Shown here: in pieces, positions 23,255-34,961 of the stretch | Position numbering within the stretch: the first letter of the stretch is position 1 | Layout of the letters: each line of letters begins with the position of its first letter | Source of the DNA: Gongronella butleri | Taxonomy: Eukaryota > Mucoromycota > Mucoromycetes > Mucorales > Cunninghamellaceae | Assembly: GCA_025201375.1 (NCBI GenBank) | Contig: JAIWZP010000003.1 | Span: 992,001 to 1,056,000, forward strand | Direction of reading: 5' to 3' | Length of the DNA stretch: 64,000 nt | The notes under the pieces: model-generated | Told to the model about the DNA's origin: nothing | Seen by the model: only the letters and a program-made list of their open reading frames with translations | Database searches by the model: none | Program-made: the position numbers and the translations under genes

Positions 23255-25181
23255 ATGCTCACCATCCGAGATTTCCAGACCAATCAAAAAGTAGCTGACA
23301 AGAAGTGTGCCTGGGCACACAACAAGGCCTACGTCGTCCGGAATTGGCTCCTGGCCCTTTTTGATGAGCACCTTGTTGTATTCCGTATTGTACTGGAGCT
23401 GAGCCGAGTGGACCGTTGTCAATGGCTGCGCCCAATCAATATTTTCAACCTCTTCGAGCAAGCTGACGAGGCGAGGCAGCTTATACTGCATCGAGCGGCC
23501 CCAAAACCCGTGGCTTCTCAATGTCTCGCTGCTGACGGTCACCTGAATAAAGTGAATATAGGATCCCAGGAAAGACGCCGGCTTAAAAAACCTGTCTTTA
23601 ACCACATCCGGTGACGCAGGCTGCGTAAGAATGGCCGCCGCGCGAAACAGCTCGTTGCGAATCACATTCAACGTCGAATTTGTCACATTGGGCGCTGCGC
23701 TCGATGCCGGATAACACGGGGTGATGATCGGCATCAGGTCGTTCATGAATTCGGTCTACAGAGAAATGTGACGCGTGAATAGACGCGTCTCGAGCGTCAA
23801 AAGACGCGCTTTTTTTTTGCCCCTATTCCCCTTTTTTTCCCCTTTTTTTTCTCTCTTTTTTTTCTCTCTTTTTTTTTCTTTGTACCGTGTCCTGGAAGCG
23901 CTGGGGAACGTCGTTTTCGCTGGCCATGGGCATCATCTTTGAAAACATGACGGGCTCAGGCCACTGCCAATTCGCCCAGCGCTGGAAAAAGTCAATGAGG
24001 AGCAGGGTGCAATCGATGGGCGGCTCAGACTGGTCCGGGACCGGCGATTGTTGCGCAGTATCGCCGAAGCGCATCAATTGGTACGAGCGCAGCAGCAGCA
24101 GAGTCCACGCACTGCCGTTCAAATAGCCCATCGGCTTGCCATACAAAAGGCGCTGGCTGGCCCAATGCTTGATCGCCTGCAGCGCAGTCAAAAATGACGA
24201 CCGATCTGCCTTGGCCACCTTTTCAAGGGTGTACTGGTTGACGCGTGGCCCTAAAAAAAACGCGTCAATACACGTTGCCTATCCAATTTTTTTCCCTCGT
24301 TCTTTCTTTTCTTGTTTTTTTTTCTTTACCATCCATGCTACTGCGACACGACTGCTCAAGTCTTTCCAGCAGATGATTGTCCAGCAAATTAATATCGGGT
24401 GGGACCGTCGGCAAACCAAGACGTACAAACGAAATGTCGATCTAAAATCAAGTTTTAATCATCGGGTCAAGGGATTGAAGTTTTTTTTTTCTTTTTCTTG
24501 TATTCTTGGGCGTGATTTTTTTTTACCTGGATGCCGTCGATTTTGCACTTGATGATGGGAACATTGGCGTTGGTAATGACCTGTCAACATCAACAAAGCA
24601 AAAACAGGGGGGGATGAGCGCCAATGGCACGAAAATTTGGGAAAAGTTGCCTAGTACGGCCAATTCCGAGGCGGCAGGGGTGATGCCTTACATCAATTGC
24701 ATTGTCGACAGTGGGCTGAGCGCGCAAGAGATTGGGCAAAAAGTTGAAAAAGTCCTTGCGGCGCACAACGACGGGTGCGAGCAGCACCAGGTCAATGTCG
24801 GCACCCTTGATGTGGCTGCCCAGCCCGTACGAGCCAAACGGCACGAGCTGGCAAGTGAAATCCGTGCGCTTTGGCATATTTTCCTGGATACACTGCCGGT
24901 TGAACGACGGAATTAGACTTTTTAAGAGCCCAACCACCTGTAGCCTAACAATGACGTGCAAAAAAAGAGCAATATGAGCACCGCGGAGCACGTCGCCACG
25001 CGTCGTCACGCACTTTTAAACAAGGCTCGACACGCTATTTTTCTATTGCTTTTTGCAAACTCGCCAAAAGTCGCGTTTTTTCTGTTTTTTTGGATTACCT
25101 ATTGACCCTTTCGTCTTCATTGTCGATAATTTCATTGCGCAAGAGATACGCCTGCCACTCTTGTTCCGTGCGACCACTCAT
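22897..25181 (-). CDS. PAP1: Poly(A) polymerase (509 aa, 8 exons)
   Basis: Exons 25181-25099, 24944-24692, 24580-24527, 24441-24330, 24250-23886, 23755-23263, 23144-23018 and 22939-22897 (1530 nt). The catalytic domain has GSYGLGSHIKGADIDLV (helix-turn motif with two Asp) and the third Asp in KIDGIQIDISFVRLGLP. The central domain follows: GPRVNQYTLEKV, LQAIKHWASQRLLYG and YLNGSAWTLLL. An RNA-binding domain with WGRSMQYKLPRLV comes after. It adds 3' poly(A) tails to pre-mRNA with the CPF complex. At 509 aa it is shorter than yeast Pap1 (568), missing part of the N-terminus and tail; an extra first exon upstream cannot be excluded. It lies head to tail with the ABC gene, 234 bp apart. Confidence 0.5.
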
Positions 25182-25493
25182 GAAAGCCAATCCAGGAAGC
25201 GGCAAACTTGTTGAAAGAAAAAAAAAAAAAAAGAAGAGCAAAACCCAACGAAAGCTCAAAAAGCAAGGAGCGGCTTTTTTCAAGGGCCGCCAGTCGTCAG
25301 CGTTTCACTCTGGGCGTTGCCATTGGCTGCTTTGTGTCACCCTGCTTCGCCAGAGACCTTGGGATACGCGTTTGTCGAAGAGATTTAATGAGATCGTCAG
25401 CCAAATTTATTAAGGGGTTGGTGTGAAAAAAGGGGAGGGGAGGATGCGATAGAAATAGAACAAAGAGAAAGAAAGAAAACGAGATGGGGCTCT
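25182..25493. other. Short intergenic region, nothing recognised
   Basis: Holds the leader of the poly(A) polymerase gene and the 3' flank of the wall-protein gene. No ORF with coding bias and no repeat was seen. Confidence 0.5.
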
Positions 25494-26460
25494 CTAATAC
25501 AAGACAACAGCAGTGCCGACGATCATGGCAACCATGCCAATGGCCATGGACTTGCGCGTGGCGTCATTGGGATGGGCGGTGGCAGTCGCAGAGGTAGAAG
25601 CAGCGCTGGAGGAGCCAGCAGCCGACGCAGAGCTAGAGGGAGCAACCGACGACGTTGCAGGAACAGAGGCAGAAGCAGAGGCCGATGTGTCTAAACAGCA
25701 AAAAGAAGAGAAAAAAAAGTTTTGATCAGCTTTTACTTCGCATCACCCCTAAACTTTGTCCAACCCTTGCTTCTCAACTTACTGGTCGCGGTGCCATTGC
25801 CACCCTGGATCGTGAACATGCCGCTGAAGGACATGTTGGGCGATTGGCCGAATTCCAAAGCATCTGTACAACAAATAAAATGTGATAAAAAGGATGAGAT
25901 TACGTTCATCGACACGCTCGTCTAGCCATCTCCCGCCCCAGCTACAAGCCCATCTCGCCCCCATCTCGCGCACGACCGAAAAAAAAAAAAAAGATCTTAC
26001 AATCAGTGCCGCTTGTCAAATTGGCAGGAATGTTCCAGCTGAACGAGTCAGCCGAGGCAGACACATTTGTAGCAATGACCATGACAGGCTGCAGAGCATT
26101 GGCAGGGCCATTGGCCAGGACGATTTGAGAGATGGTGTCCACTGTGGGATTAATCCTGTAGATAAGAAGTGAACCAATTCGTTGTCAGTTTTCAGCGCCA
26201 ATTCCACCCATTTTACCCTCGCCCTCCATCTTTGACGCCAACTTCCCACCCATCCGCCCACCCAAATCAAAAAAGCGCATTTCACACGCAGCCACACTCG
26301 CCATTTGAAGCCGGCCGCCCACGATTTACCAAGTAATCAAGGCTGTTTGACCCGCAGTGTAGACAGTGCCTTGAAGAGGAGCAGTGACGCTGAGGATGCC
26401 GGTCTGGGCGCTCACAATGGACAGCGAAGCGGCAAAGAGAGTGACCAAGGACTTGAACAT
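25494..26460 (-). CDS. GPI-anchored Kre9/Knh1-type (Ser-Thr-rich) cell-wall protein, 187 aa
   Basis: Exons 26460-26330, 26155-26001, 25863-25783 and 25690-25494 (564 nt). A signal peptide (MFKSLVTLFAASLSIVSA) is followed by an Ig-like Kre9/Knh1 N-terminal domain: SVTAPLQGTVYTAGQTALITW with its usual Trp, then SFSWNIPANL and a closing FTIQGGNGT. A Ser/Ala/Thr-rich linker then leads to a C-terminal hydrophobic tail (SMAIGMVAMIVGTAVVLY) after a basic spacer, as in GPI signals. The family sits in the plasma membrane or wall and in yeast relatives affects beta-1,6-glucan. The exact role here is unknown. Confidence 0.5.
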
Positions 26461-27040
26461 GGTAATTTTTTTTGAGAGAAGAAAGGTAAAGAAGTAGATG
26501 GAAATGAAAAAGAAAAAAAACCTTTTTTGTATGGTTCTTGCCCCCCATGTACTCGGATGAGCGGTCCCCCAATGACCCCCTCCTTGGCATGGCATTCCGA
26601 GAACTCCGTCTTTCTCTTCAAGTTTCAGAGAACACACATCCTCGCTCGACGAGAGCCCAAAAAAATAAAAAAAAGAGCTTCTCGTTCATTTGCGCGTGGT
26701 TGTCGCTTTCCCTTGCAACGCAAAATCAAACATCAATGGGACATCATCCCACGTTCACAATTGGGGGAGAAAATGGCGAATTGCAGCGAGTGGGAAGGTC
26801 GTCCCTTGTCCAATTTTGGGCGACAGCCTGCCATTTAAAGGCAACTGGCAGGTAAAAAAAGAACACGGCCAGTGCTCTTGAAATGTTATTGTTTCGCCCT
26901 CCCCCGGGTTCCAATTTTAATTTCTCATTTTTTCGGCCGTCATTGAAACGAAGCGCGCGATGAGGCGTCATCTTGAGCTTTCTTTTTTATTCTGCCGCTC
27001 CCCCCTTGTCGAAAATCAAAAAAAGGGGACCAAGTCAGAA
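26461..27040. other. Promoter of the wall-protein gene; no gene seen
   Basis: Contains pyrimidine-poor stretches and short ORFs without coding bias. CATTGG/CCAATG-like words occur at several points, for example near 26570 and 26730. Confidence 0.5.
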
Positions 27041-27895
27041 ATGGAAGCGCAACAAAGTAGCATCGTCATCCCCTGGAGCAACACGTTCCACCAGGTAACC
27101 CAAAAAAAAGCGATCCTTATCAAGACGTCGATGAGAAAAAAAAAAAAAAAAAGGGCGGCCCTTCTTTTCTTCCTGCATGGACCAAGGGGGTGGCGGCCCG
27201 CACGGCGCCCCGCACGCTCTCGCATCGTATGACCTCCTTTTTTTTTGATCTTGCACTGCTGCTTGGCAAAAAGAAAACATCATGATCGTACCATGATTGG
27301 ATCTAAAATCAGCGTTCCAGAGTTCCATTTTTGCGCGTGGACGTTTTTCCATCTTGTTTTTTTTTTAGGCGCCACCTTTTTTTGCATTGTGGATTAGGTG
27401 TGCACGGGACGGATTTTTTTTCTTCCCATGCACCGAACAGCGCTTAAAATGGCAATAGCTTGTTTTTTTAAACATCGGTCCATCGGATCCCACCCTTGCC
27501 GGTGCACAACTTGCAGCAGGCGGCACCAGTACAATGTCATACGAATTATCATGGATTTTTTTTTCTTGACTCTGTGCTTGTTTTTTTGCGTGCATGGCGC
27601 GTGATTGGACAAGGACGCGTGTGTGCAACCTTGCTCTTTTTCCCTTTTCTTTCCTTTTTCTTTTTTTTCTATTTTGTGCATCCAGCTTGCCAAACGTTGC
27701 CGGGGAGACAAGGAAGCCCCCTTTCTTGATGAGGGATCATCGCTTGCTGCTTACGTGACCTTGATCTGCATGCCATTGGTGCTCTGCACATACCCAAATC
27801 TGGTGCCTCGCGCTGCGCGTCAGCCTCATTTTGCGACAGATGATCCGAGCGCGTCGTCCACGTGGCTTTTTTGCCATGTCTCAGTCGGATCGTGA
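27041..27895 (+). CDS. Doubtful small gene (about 87 aa, 2 exons)
   Basis: Exon 27041-27094 reads MEAQQSSIVIPWSNTFHQ and ends in a GTAACC donor. Exon 27686-27895 follows a TCCAG acceptor in the same phase and ends at a TGA (27893-27895). The product would have a hydrophobic stretch (AAYVTLICMPLVLCTYPNLV). The implied 591-nt intron is far longer than any other in the window, so a missing internal exon or a chance pairing is quite possible. No family recognised. Confidence 0.5.
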
Positions 27896-29010
27896 CAAAC
27901 GCACGAACGAATCTCCGCACAGCCTCTAAAAAAAGACGAGCAACACGCTCAAAAGGTCAAAAGAGGGAAATCTTGCTGTTCCCAGCCTATACTTTTTTCA
28001 ATAAATTCGCTCCAAAACAAGTTTCGTGATGGTGAATATCATGCAATCGTGCTACCCTGACATCTGGGTCGATGTTCTAGGTAAGAATTTTACAGCACAA
28101 GCGGCAAAGCCTTAATTTGCATTCGAAATATGCTATTTGCTCTAGAAGCAACAAGGAACCTGAAGTTAGTCTGATAATACAAATGATAATAAAACTTCCT
28201 GGCTCTTGAATGGTATCGGTTTTTTTCTGGAGCATCATCGTTAGGTGCGCGTAAAATGCAAAATGGCGAGAAAACATCAATTGCTGCTTTTTTCGAGTCC
28301 GTCCTGGAAGCTGATTGGCTGGTTTCTCGCGTTTCGCAGTAAATGCCGCGATCAGGCTTTCAACTGAGCTCAAACAGAGCTCTCAAAGTCGCGTAGATGG
28401 CGAGCAATAGCTAGAATCAACTGGGCAAAATCCATGGATGACCCCCTATCCAGTTTCCGAAAATCGGAAAATGATGATGGATCGCCACAAAACTTGGAGG
28501 GTAGTAAGAACACAGTGCGTGCAACAATAACGACTATGGCGCGGCCTCGCATTGTTATGCCGGTTGGCGAGAAAGTCGATAAAAAAGCATCAAAAACACA
28601 AGTTTTTCAATACAATGCGGCTGGGTGGCCGACGTTTGCGCGGGGCCGTGAATGACACATTGATAGATTCGGAAGAGGGTATTTTCTGCTCTCGTGTGGT
28701 CGACATGTTGATGGTCGCCGCAAAAAGGCACATGTACAGCCGCTGGTATGGAACGCGAAAGTGGGTGCACCCCCAGCGACGCACGCTTGATTTGGAATGG
28801 CAGTAGGAAAGGCGTGACACCGACCTGAGAGGGTGCAAACAGACGTGAATTCGATGGATAAAAGAACACGCGAAGAAAGCAAATGGAGAAAGAGGGATCA
28901 CGTAAAGGGACAAAGCGAGCTATCCATGCTCAGTTGAAGCATATGATATGATGGACGCATGCGCAAGGACGATGCGTCGGCGCGCCGAGTGGGAAAGAGT
29001 GCGTGAATCG
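27896..29010. other. Intergenic region, no gene seen
   Basis: About 1.1 kb with short ORFs only and no strong coding bias. I found no clear match to repeat families A, B or C. Confidence 0.5.
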
Positions 29011-30049
29011 CATAATGTGCGTTTATTTGCCAAATACAAGGAAATACGAGAGTGGCCTTGCACTCCTCCCACTTGAAGCGCCGCTTTTCCGCCTTGGCCG
29101 TCTTTTGGAACTCGTCCACAAATTCGACGTCATTGCGCATGGACTCCAGGTCTTGCATGTCGATCTGGCGCGTGATGGGTGCGTAATTGGACTCGGTGAG
29201 GATCAGGCCGTCGTCGTCTGCCGAAATGCCATTCTTGTTCGCGACGTCTTGGACAAACTTTCCAACCTTGGACAAAAGATTGATCGTCAACTGCTTGGAT
29301 CTGCCACACGAGATGCTTTGTGTTGCCCTCGTCGACGATCCTGCAGATGACGCCCATGGCCATGGCGAAATTTTCGGCGTGCTCCACATGCTCGCCCATG
29401 AGATCAGATGCAATTGCGTAGCACAGCTGGATAATGGCATTGTCAGACAAAGAGTGCGTGACGATACTCGGTTGCTTTTAACCAAAAAACGATGCGATCT
29501 TGAAAATAGCGCTGTCACGGGCATCATATATCAAATGTTCGTCAAATCAATCTTCCGCGTGGACGACCATGCACCGCTCCGCCTAAAAGTCCTCTTTGGC
29601 AGTGAACAGCCATCATGGCGTCTGTGACACCTCGAATTTCGAGAGCAGGCTTTTTGGAGAGACAGTTGTCGTGCAAAAGTTGAGCATAATAGGCAGGCAA
29701 CCATACAGACGAGCGGATTGAATGGCGTACTCCACGGCCTGCAGCATCCATTTGCCGGGGGATGTTTGGTCGTTTTGGCGAAATAGACTATATCCGATCT
29801 CGATTTGTTCTGCCAGTCGGTAGAAACCAACGCATATGTGTCGTGGGGCCCGCCTGTCAGCTCCTTCACAATGGCGTTCATGACGTTCTTGGGGCGAAGC
29901 ACCGCCTTGGCAATGGCGTCGTGTTTGGGAAGCAGGTCCTTGGGAAGGCGGGTCGTGAGCAAATGCTCGTCTATGCCAATTAAAAAGGAAAATGAGCTAT
30001 CGTTGACACGACAACCATGTAACTTGCCGTTGTGAGTGTCTTGCTCCAT
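29010..30049 (-). pseudogene. Frameshifted multi-exon gene of unrecognised family
   Basis: Exon 1 is 30049-30028 (MEQDTHN), followed by an apparent GC-AG intron (donor GCAAGT at 30027). Exon 2 starts at 29970 and encodes DEHLLTTRLPKDLLPKHDAI, then a region with GGPHDTYALVSTDWQNKSR. Near 29778 the frame shifts by one base inside an A-run; beyond it another frame carries clearly coding-like sequence (KWMLQAVEYAIQSARLYG). A further exon starts at about 29474 (SLSDNAIIQLCYAIASDLMG), and at about 29300 the frame shifts again to a charged C-terminal part (NLLSKVGKFVQDVANKNG) ending near an AATAAA at about 29030. These are either true lesions or sequencing indels. I do not recognise the family. Confidence 0.5.
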
Positions 30050-30256
30050 GTGGAGATGGATAAGAATGCGAAAAAAGAAGAGGTGGAGAAGAAAAGGAAG
30101 AGCCGCAGGCGACGCGCCCTTTTTTTTTTTTGTCAAGCGGCAGTTGAAAATGATCTTGTCCGTCCTTTTTTACTGCAAAACCTGCTCTTGGGCGGGATTT
30201 CATCTTTTTCCCCTTCTTGCACCGCTCCAAAGTCCCAACCTGCTCTTTTTTTTGCC

Positions 30257-30973
30257 ATGTTTACACGTTCTCGGCTAGCTCTGTCTCGGTGCCCTCGCTT
30301 TGTGCTTTCACAGTCACTTCACACACGCTCTGCGCTCTATGCCCAACGAAAATCACCACTGACGGTGCGAAACGCGTCCATGGAGCAAGATCTGGTGCGT
30401 GAGACCAAGGACACGACCGAATTCTTCACCAATTTGTTCGATCGTGGCCCCAACGTGGGCATTGAATATATCACCAAGCAGGGCTTTGTGCTGTCAAACA
30501 GTGTTAAGGTGAATCAGCCGCTAGTTTTGCTCAATGGCTCGGCATTTCTGTGGAATGCACCCGTCGACTATGCAAAGCAGCCCCAGTGGGACATGGATTT
30601 GTTAACAATCTTTGACCTGGTTTCGCCCAAGCCTGGTAATTCCTCCAGAAAACACCGATAAGCGCGCCTCCAATGGCTCATTGCTTTTTTTTTTTTTTAC
30701 GCGCAGAATTGATTGTCTTTGGCACTGGCTCGACGTTTTCACCATTGCCTGAGCCGGTGCGACGTCATTTCCATCAGCTCGGTGTCCAGGTGGACGTGAT
30801 GAACACGGTAAGAAAGCGAAGAAAGGCCATTTTTGGCTATTTCTGGTCATTTGCAAGCCATTGCGGGCAAATCTCACCCTGTTTTGCTTTAGAAACACGC
30901 GGCTGCCACTTACAATGTGCTTGCGGAGGAAGGTCGACGCGTCGCAGCGGCCTTATTACCGAGTGGTGTGTGA
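30257..30973 (+). CDS. Mth938-domain mitochondrial protein, NDUFAF3-like (186 aa)
   Basis: Exons 30257-30635, 30707-30807 and 30893-30973 (561 nt). A basic, Arg/Ser-rich mitochondrial presequence (MFTRSRLALSRCPRFVLSQS) precedes a DUF498/Mth938 fold: GFVLSNSVKVNQPLVLLNGS, then ELIVFGTGSTFSPLPEPVRRH, then AAATYNVLAEEGRRVAAALLP. Human NDUFAF3 (184 aa) has the same order and helps assemble respiratory complex I. A complex I role is therefore likely but rests on family similarity. Confidence 0.5.
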
Positions 30974-31146
30974 ATTACAAAGTAAAATTATTTATTTGCA
31001 TTGAACATCGAAGAAACAACAAGGAGGGGAACAAGAGGGGGGGGGTAATAGAGTGGCGTCAGGGGTTGTGTGCGAATGACGAAAGGTATACACGCAAAGA
31101 GGATTATGCTGTTGCCCTTTGCTTTTTTTTTGCGTTTTTTTTTTTT

Positions 31147-32683
31147 TCAATCATTGAGTTGTTTTTGTTTTTTCATTTCCCGTTTTCGTTTGAGCAGGAC
31201 GCCCTCGATGAGGACCTTGACGAAGCGCTGCTCGTCAATGAGGCGCAGGTTGCGATGCATGTCCTGTTGACTGAGTGATTGGACGAATTCCTGCAGATTC
31301 CATGCCGAGAGAGTAAAGAGCCTTTTTGGGTTGATCCTATATTGCTTCATATCACGGTACACGGTCTTGCGGACCTCCTTGCCGAGCTGGCCGACGGCCT
31401 CGTTCCATAGCCGCTGATAATCGTCCGTTTCTTCAAACGAGGTCGAGACCTTTGTTGCGTTGCTGTCATTGGATCCGCCCTCTTGAATCCGCAATTGATG
31501 CACGTCGTTGGCTAGGCCATTGGGTGACGATGCCCTGTTCTCTCTCAATTTGCGGATCTTGGCCTCGATGGCCTGGTCAGCCTTGTTGCGCACAATCAAA
31601 ACAGGGATATTGAGCTCTTGTGCTTTACGTGCAATGGTGACGTCAATTGCAAGCAGACTAGACACACAAAAACACAAAAACAAAAAAAAAGAGCAGGGGG
31701 GAACCCATTGGACAGGAGAGCAGCATAAAAAAAGGGGGGGAGAGAGAGAGAAAAAGGCGAATGAGACAATGAAAACCAAAGATCAGCCGCCCTTTTTTTT
31801 TTTTTGTCATTGTTTGTCTTTCAATGGGTCTTACCGCTCTGCTGTGACAATGACGAGCGAATCAAAAGCGCAGAGGAATTTGTCTTCGAAATAGGTGCTG
31901 ACGGGATGATTCATGGTGCCGGCCCCGGGCATGTCCCAGATCACCATGGATCGCAGATCCGGGTGGCGATACGCCCTTGGCTTCTTGGTCGTCTCGCTTT
32001 CGCCCGTGGCCGCTGCATCCTTAAAGCTATCCTTGTATCCCATGATGCCATTGACGACAGAGCTCTATCAAAAAAAAAAAAGGCACGCGCATCATCGTGA
32101 AAACCAGATGTTAGTCAATTTTCCGCTATTTTCGTCCACACCTCCCCCCCCCCCTTCTTTCCCATTTTCCCTAGCCTGTCAGTTGACTTGTAATCGATAA
32201 ACATATGTCTGTGCCACCCTCCTTGCTTCTTTTTTTCGCTTTTGCGGCAGCCCTTGACCGCTTGCCTCTTATTTTTTTTTTTTGCGTTTTTACCTTGCCG
32301 GTGCCAGAGGATCCAACAACCGCCACATTGTAAAATTGCTCGCAATTGAGCCCAATGGACTTTCTTGCGGCGTCCTGAATTTCTGGATCGATCGGGTTGG
32401 GTTCTGGGGGTCCGTCTTTGAAAAGGACTTGAAACACACCGTAGCAGGCAAGAAAAGGCGCCAATGGCCAGCCAATGACGCCGAGCAAGCCGCCAATGGC
32501 GCCGTCCATTAGCTTGTAGCCTGTGAGTTCGTCCTCTGTAAATGTGTAGGCATTCAGCAAGGGGAATGCAATGATGACCATTGGCACCGCAAGCGTTGAA
32601 AGCGTCGCTCGCGTAAACTTGCTGCTAAAATCGTCGTGTTCATATAATGCGCCGGGCTTTAGCTTTGTCGTTGCTTGTCCCAT
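31147..32683 (-). CDS. IRG-like (immunity-related) GTPase with hydrophobic segments, 376 aa
   Basis: Exons 32683-32294, 32064-31835 and 31657-31147 (1131 nt). Residues ~30-105 hold two hydrophobic stretches (LSTLAVPMVIIAFPLLNAY and a longer one near GVIGWPLAPFLACYG) that could be membrane segments. The GTPase motifs are G1 VVGSSGTGKSS (split by the first intron), G3 VIWDMPGAGT and G4 VRNKAD. G1 and the WD-x-PG-x-GT form of G3 resemble the IRG (p47, interferon-inducible) family. The C-terminal third is helical and ends in a Lys/Arg-rich tail. IRG proteins are best known from animals, where they remodel membranes around invaders; the fungal function is unknown. A generic dynamin-like or septin-like GTPase is less likely. 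Confidence 0.5.
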
Positions 32684-33502
32684 GGTTCAAAAGAATTGAG
32701 TCGCAAGAGAAAAGAAAGAGAGAGAAAACAAAAAAAAAAGTGTGAAATTGACAAAACAAAAAAGAAAAAAAAGAATAAAAAAAAAGGGGGGGACAAGCCG
32801 AGCAGAAAGGGCTTTTTGTACGTTTTGTTACCGTGGTTCAGGCACCCGCGCACCAACAGCGGCGCTTTCCGATGAACCCCCCTTTTTTTCAATGTGGACC
32901 AAAACGAGGTGACACAGGCCATGGGATCCGGAAGCTTGCTCGCACTGGGCACCGCCGCCCTCTTGTCCACCTGATCGTCGCTTGCTTAAGTTTCTCTCGG
33001 AATTACCACAAAGGACGAGATGGCCTGGCTTTCATATGGGCTGTGGTGTGTGATTTCACCTTTCTGCGTCACTCACGAGGTCTCAAGATTCCCAAAGATG
33101 AAGAAAAAGCCTTGACCCCGTGCTTTGCCATCGAGTGACACAAAGGAACGAGCCAGGAGAAGGCTCGCGTTTGCTCTCTCTTTTTCTCTGTGTTTTTTTT
33201 CTCTCTCTTTGATGATTTGCGTTGACGTGCATTTGTCATCGTCATTCATCTGACATTATGGTGTCATGAGGCATTTTGCGGTGTAACGAGGCATGAAAGC
33301 CATGCAGTATCCTTGCTCTTTTTGTTTGTTCATGGCCGGTCCTGGCGCAGATCATGCAATTGGACTTTTTTTTTGGTTTTAAGGCCTGCGCGTCGGGGAT
33401 TTAAATGGCGGCTCCAAAGGTTGCACAGGGAAGGGATGAAGAAAAGTGGGATGCAACCAATCGCGATTGTCCTTTTTCTTCTTCATTTTATACACTCACA
33501 AA
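32684..33502. promoter_or_regulatory. Divergent region between IRG-like GTPase and RanBP1
   Basis: 819 bp, A-rich at the GTPase side and T-rich at the RanBP1 side. A CCAATGG-like word lies near 33401 and a CCAAT at about 33458, close upstream of the RanBP1 start. No gene seen. Confidence 0.5.
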
Positions 33503-34328
33503 ATGGCTGATACCGAGGCTAAGAAGATCGTGCAAGAAGAAAAGGTACGAAAATCCGCCAAAATGCCCGTTTTATGAGTCAATGGCTACACGGATGCATC
33601 CATTGCGATGAAAGAAGCGGATGGATGGATGGATGGCCGTTTCTATCGGTCAATTGGACGACTTGTAGTTCCGAGATGGGCTGATGACGCGTACATATGG
33701 GGCTCATCTCGTTTTTTTTTCCTTCATCTTATAGGAAGAGGTCGAACAGTCGCCCGACGTTCACTTTGAGCCTGTTGTCAAGCTCGAGGAGGTCGAGGTC
33801 AAGACCTTTGAAGAGGAAGAGGACGTTTTGTTCAAAATGTAAGCCAGTGACGCGGCAATTGGAGGGCAAAAAGCTAGCAATTGAGGGAATGACGCGCTGA
33901 TCCCATCGCGTTTTTCTTTTTTTTTTTCTAGGCGCGCCAAGTTGTTCCGCTTTGACAAGGATCTGAAGGAGTGGAAGGAGCGTGGCACCGGTGATGTCAA
34001 GTTCTTGCAGCACAAGGAGAACAAAAAGGTCCGTCTTTTGATGCGCCGCGACAAGACGCTCAAGGTGTGCGCCAACCACTTTGTCACCGCCGAGATGAAG
34101 TTGTCGCCCAACGTGGGCTCGGACCGCTCGTGGGTGTGGACGGCCACTGCCGACGTGTCTGACGGCGAGTCAAAGACCGAGACCCTCGCTATCCGCTTTG
34201 CCAACTCGGACAATGCCAACCTGTTCAAGGCCGAATTCGAGAAGGTGCAAAAGATCAACCAAGATATCAAGGATGGCAAGACCCCCGAGGAGACCAAGAA
34301 GGAAGACGCCAAGAAGGATGAAGAGTAG
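33503..34328 (+). CDS. YRB1: Ran-binding protein 1 (Yrb1-type), 180 aa
   Basis: Exons 33503-33544, 33735-33838 and 33932-34328 (543 nt). A short acidic N-terminus ([21 protein letters not shown]) leads into a RanBD PH-like fold: [20 protein letters not shown], then [16 protein letters not shown], then [13 protein letters not shown] and the EF-rich helix ([11 protein letters not shown]). The tail is Lys/Glu-rich. RanBP1 strips Ran-GTP from transport receptors and boosts RanGAP action in the cytoplasm. The intron in the N-terminal part holds a (GGAT)4 repeat near 33619-33636. Confidence 0.5.
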
Positions 34329-34961
34329 ATGATTTTCCCTTTTTTTTCTTTCTTTTTTTTTTTTTTTTCATTGTCGCGTCGTTTTTTTGCGTCTCAATTG
34401 CCCCCCTGTCCCTTTTTTTTCTACTTTTTGTCCCCCATATCCCCCCCATCCCCTCACGCACACTCAGACTCTCACTCTCACTCTCAAACAATCCCAAATC
34501 CCCTTCCCATTTGCTTAGCCTGTGGATTTCTCCCCCTTTCCCTCTCCTTTTCCCCAAGTATATCATATAATAAAGTCTTCATGATGTCTTTTTTTTTTAC
34601 GACGCAACACGAGGTCCCTGAGCTCTCATTGGGCTGCAATTGCGCAAGTTGCACAGGGTAAAAGGCAAGAAACGCGCTCAGCATCATCTAGGGAAGCATG
34701 AAAGCGTGGATCCACCGTTGATTGGCTGCCATGCAAGCGGTCAATGGCTCATCCATTCAGCATGGCTTTGAATTTTGGGGGGCGGCGACAAGCGGGGCAG
34801 CAAAAAAAAACATGAATCTGAGGGCAAAGCTGGGGCGAGGGTGATTTTTTGCCTTTTTTCCTGACCCTCCTTTTTTTTATTTTTGGTTCTTTCCTCTCTT
34901 TCTCTCAGCTTTATTTACCTCTACACGTTTTTTCTTCTGCTTACAACCCTTGTGACTGGAT
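34329..34961. other. Intergenic region between RanBP1 and the C2 gene
   Basis: Pyrimidine-rich 3' flank with ATAATAAAG at about 34567 (likely poly(A) signal), followed by a T-rich leader. No gene seen. Confidence 0.5.
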
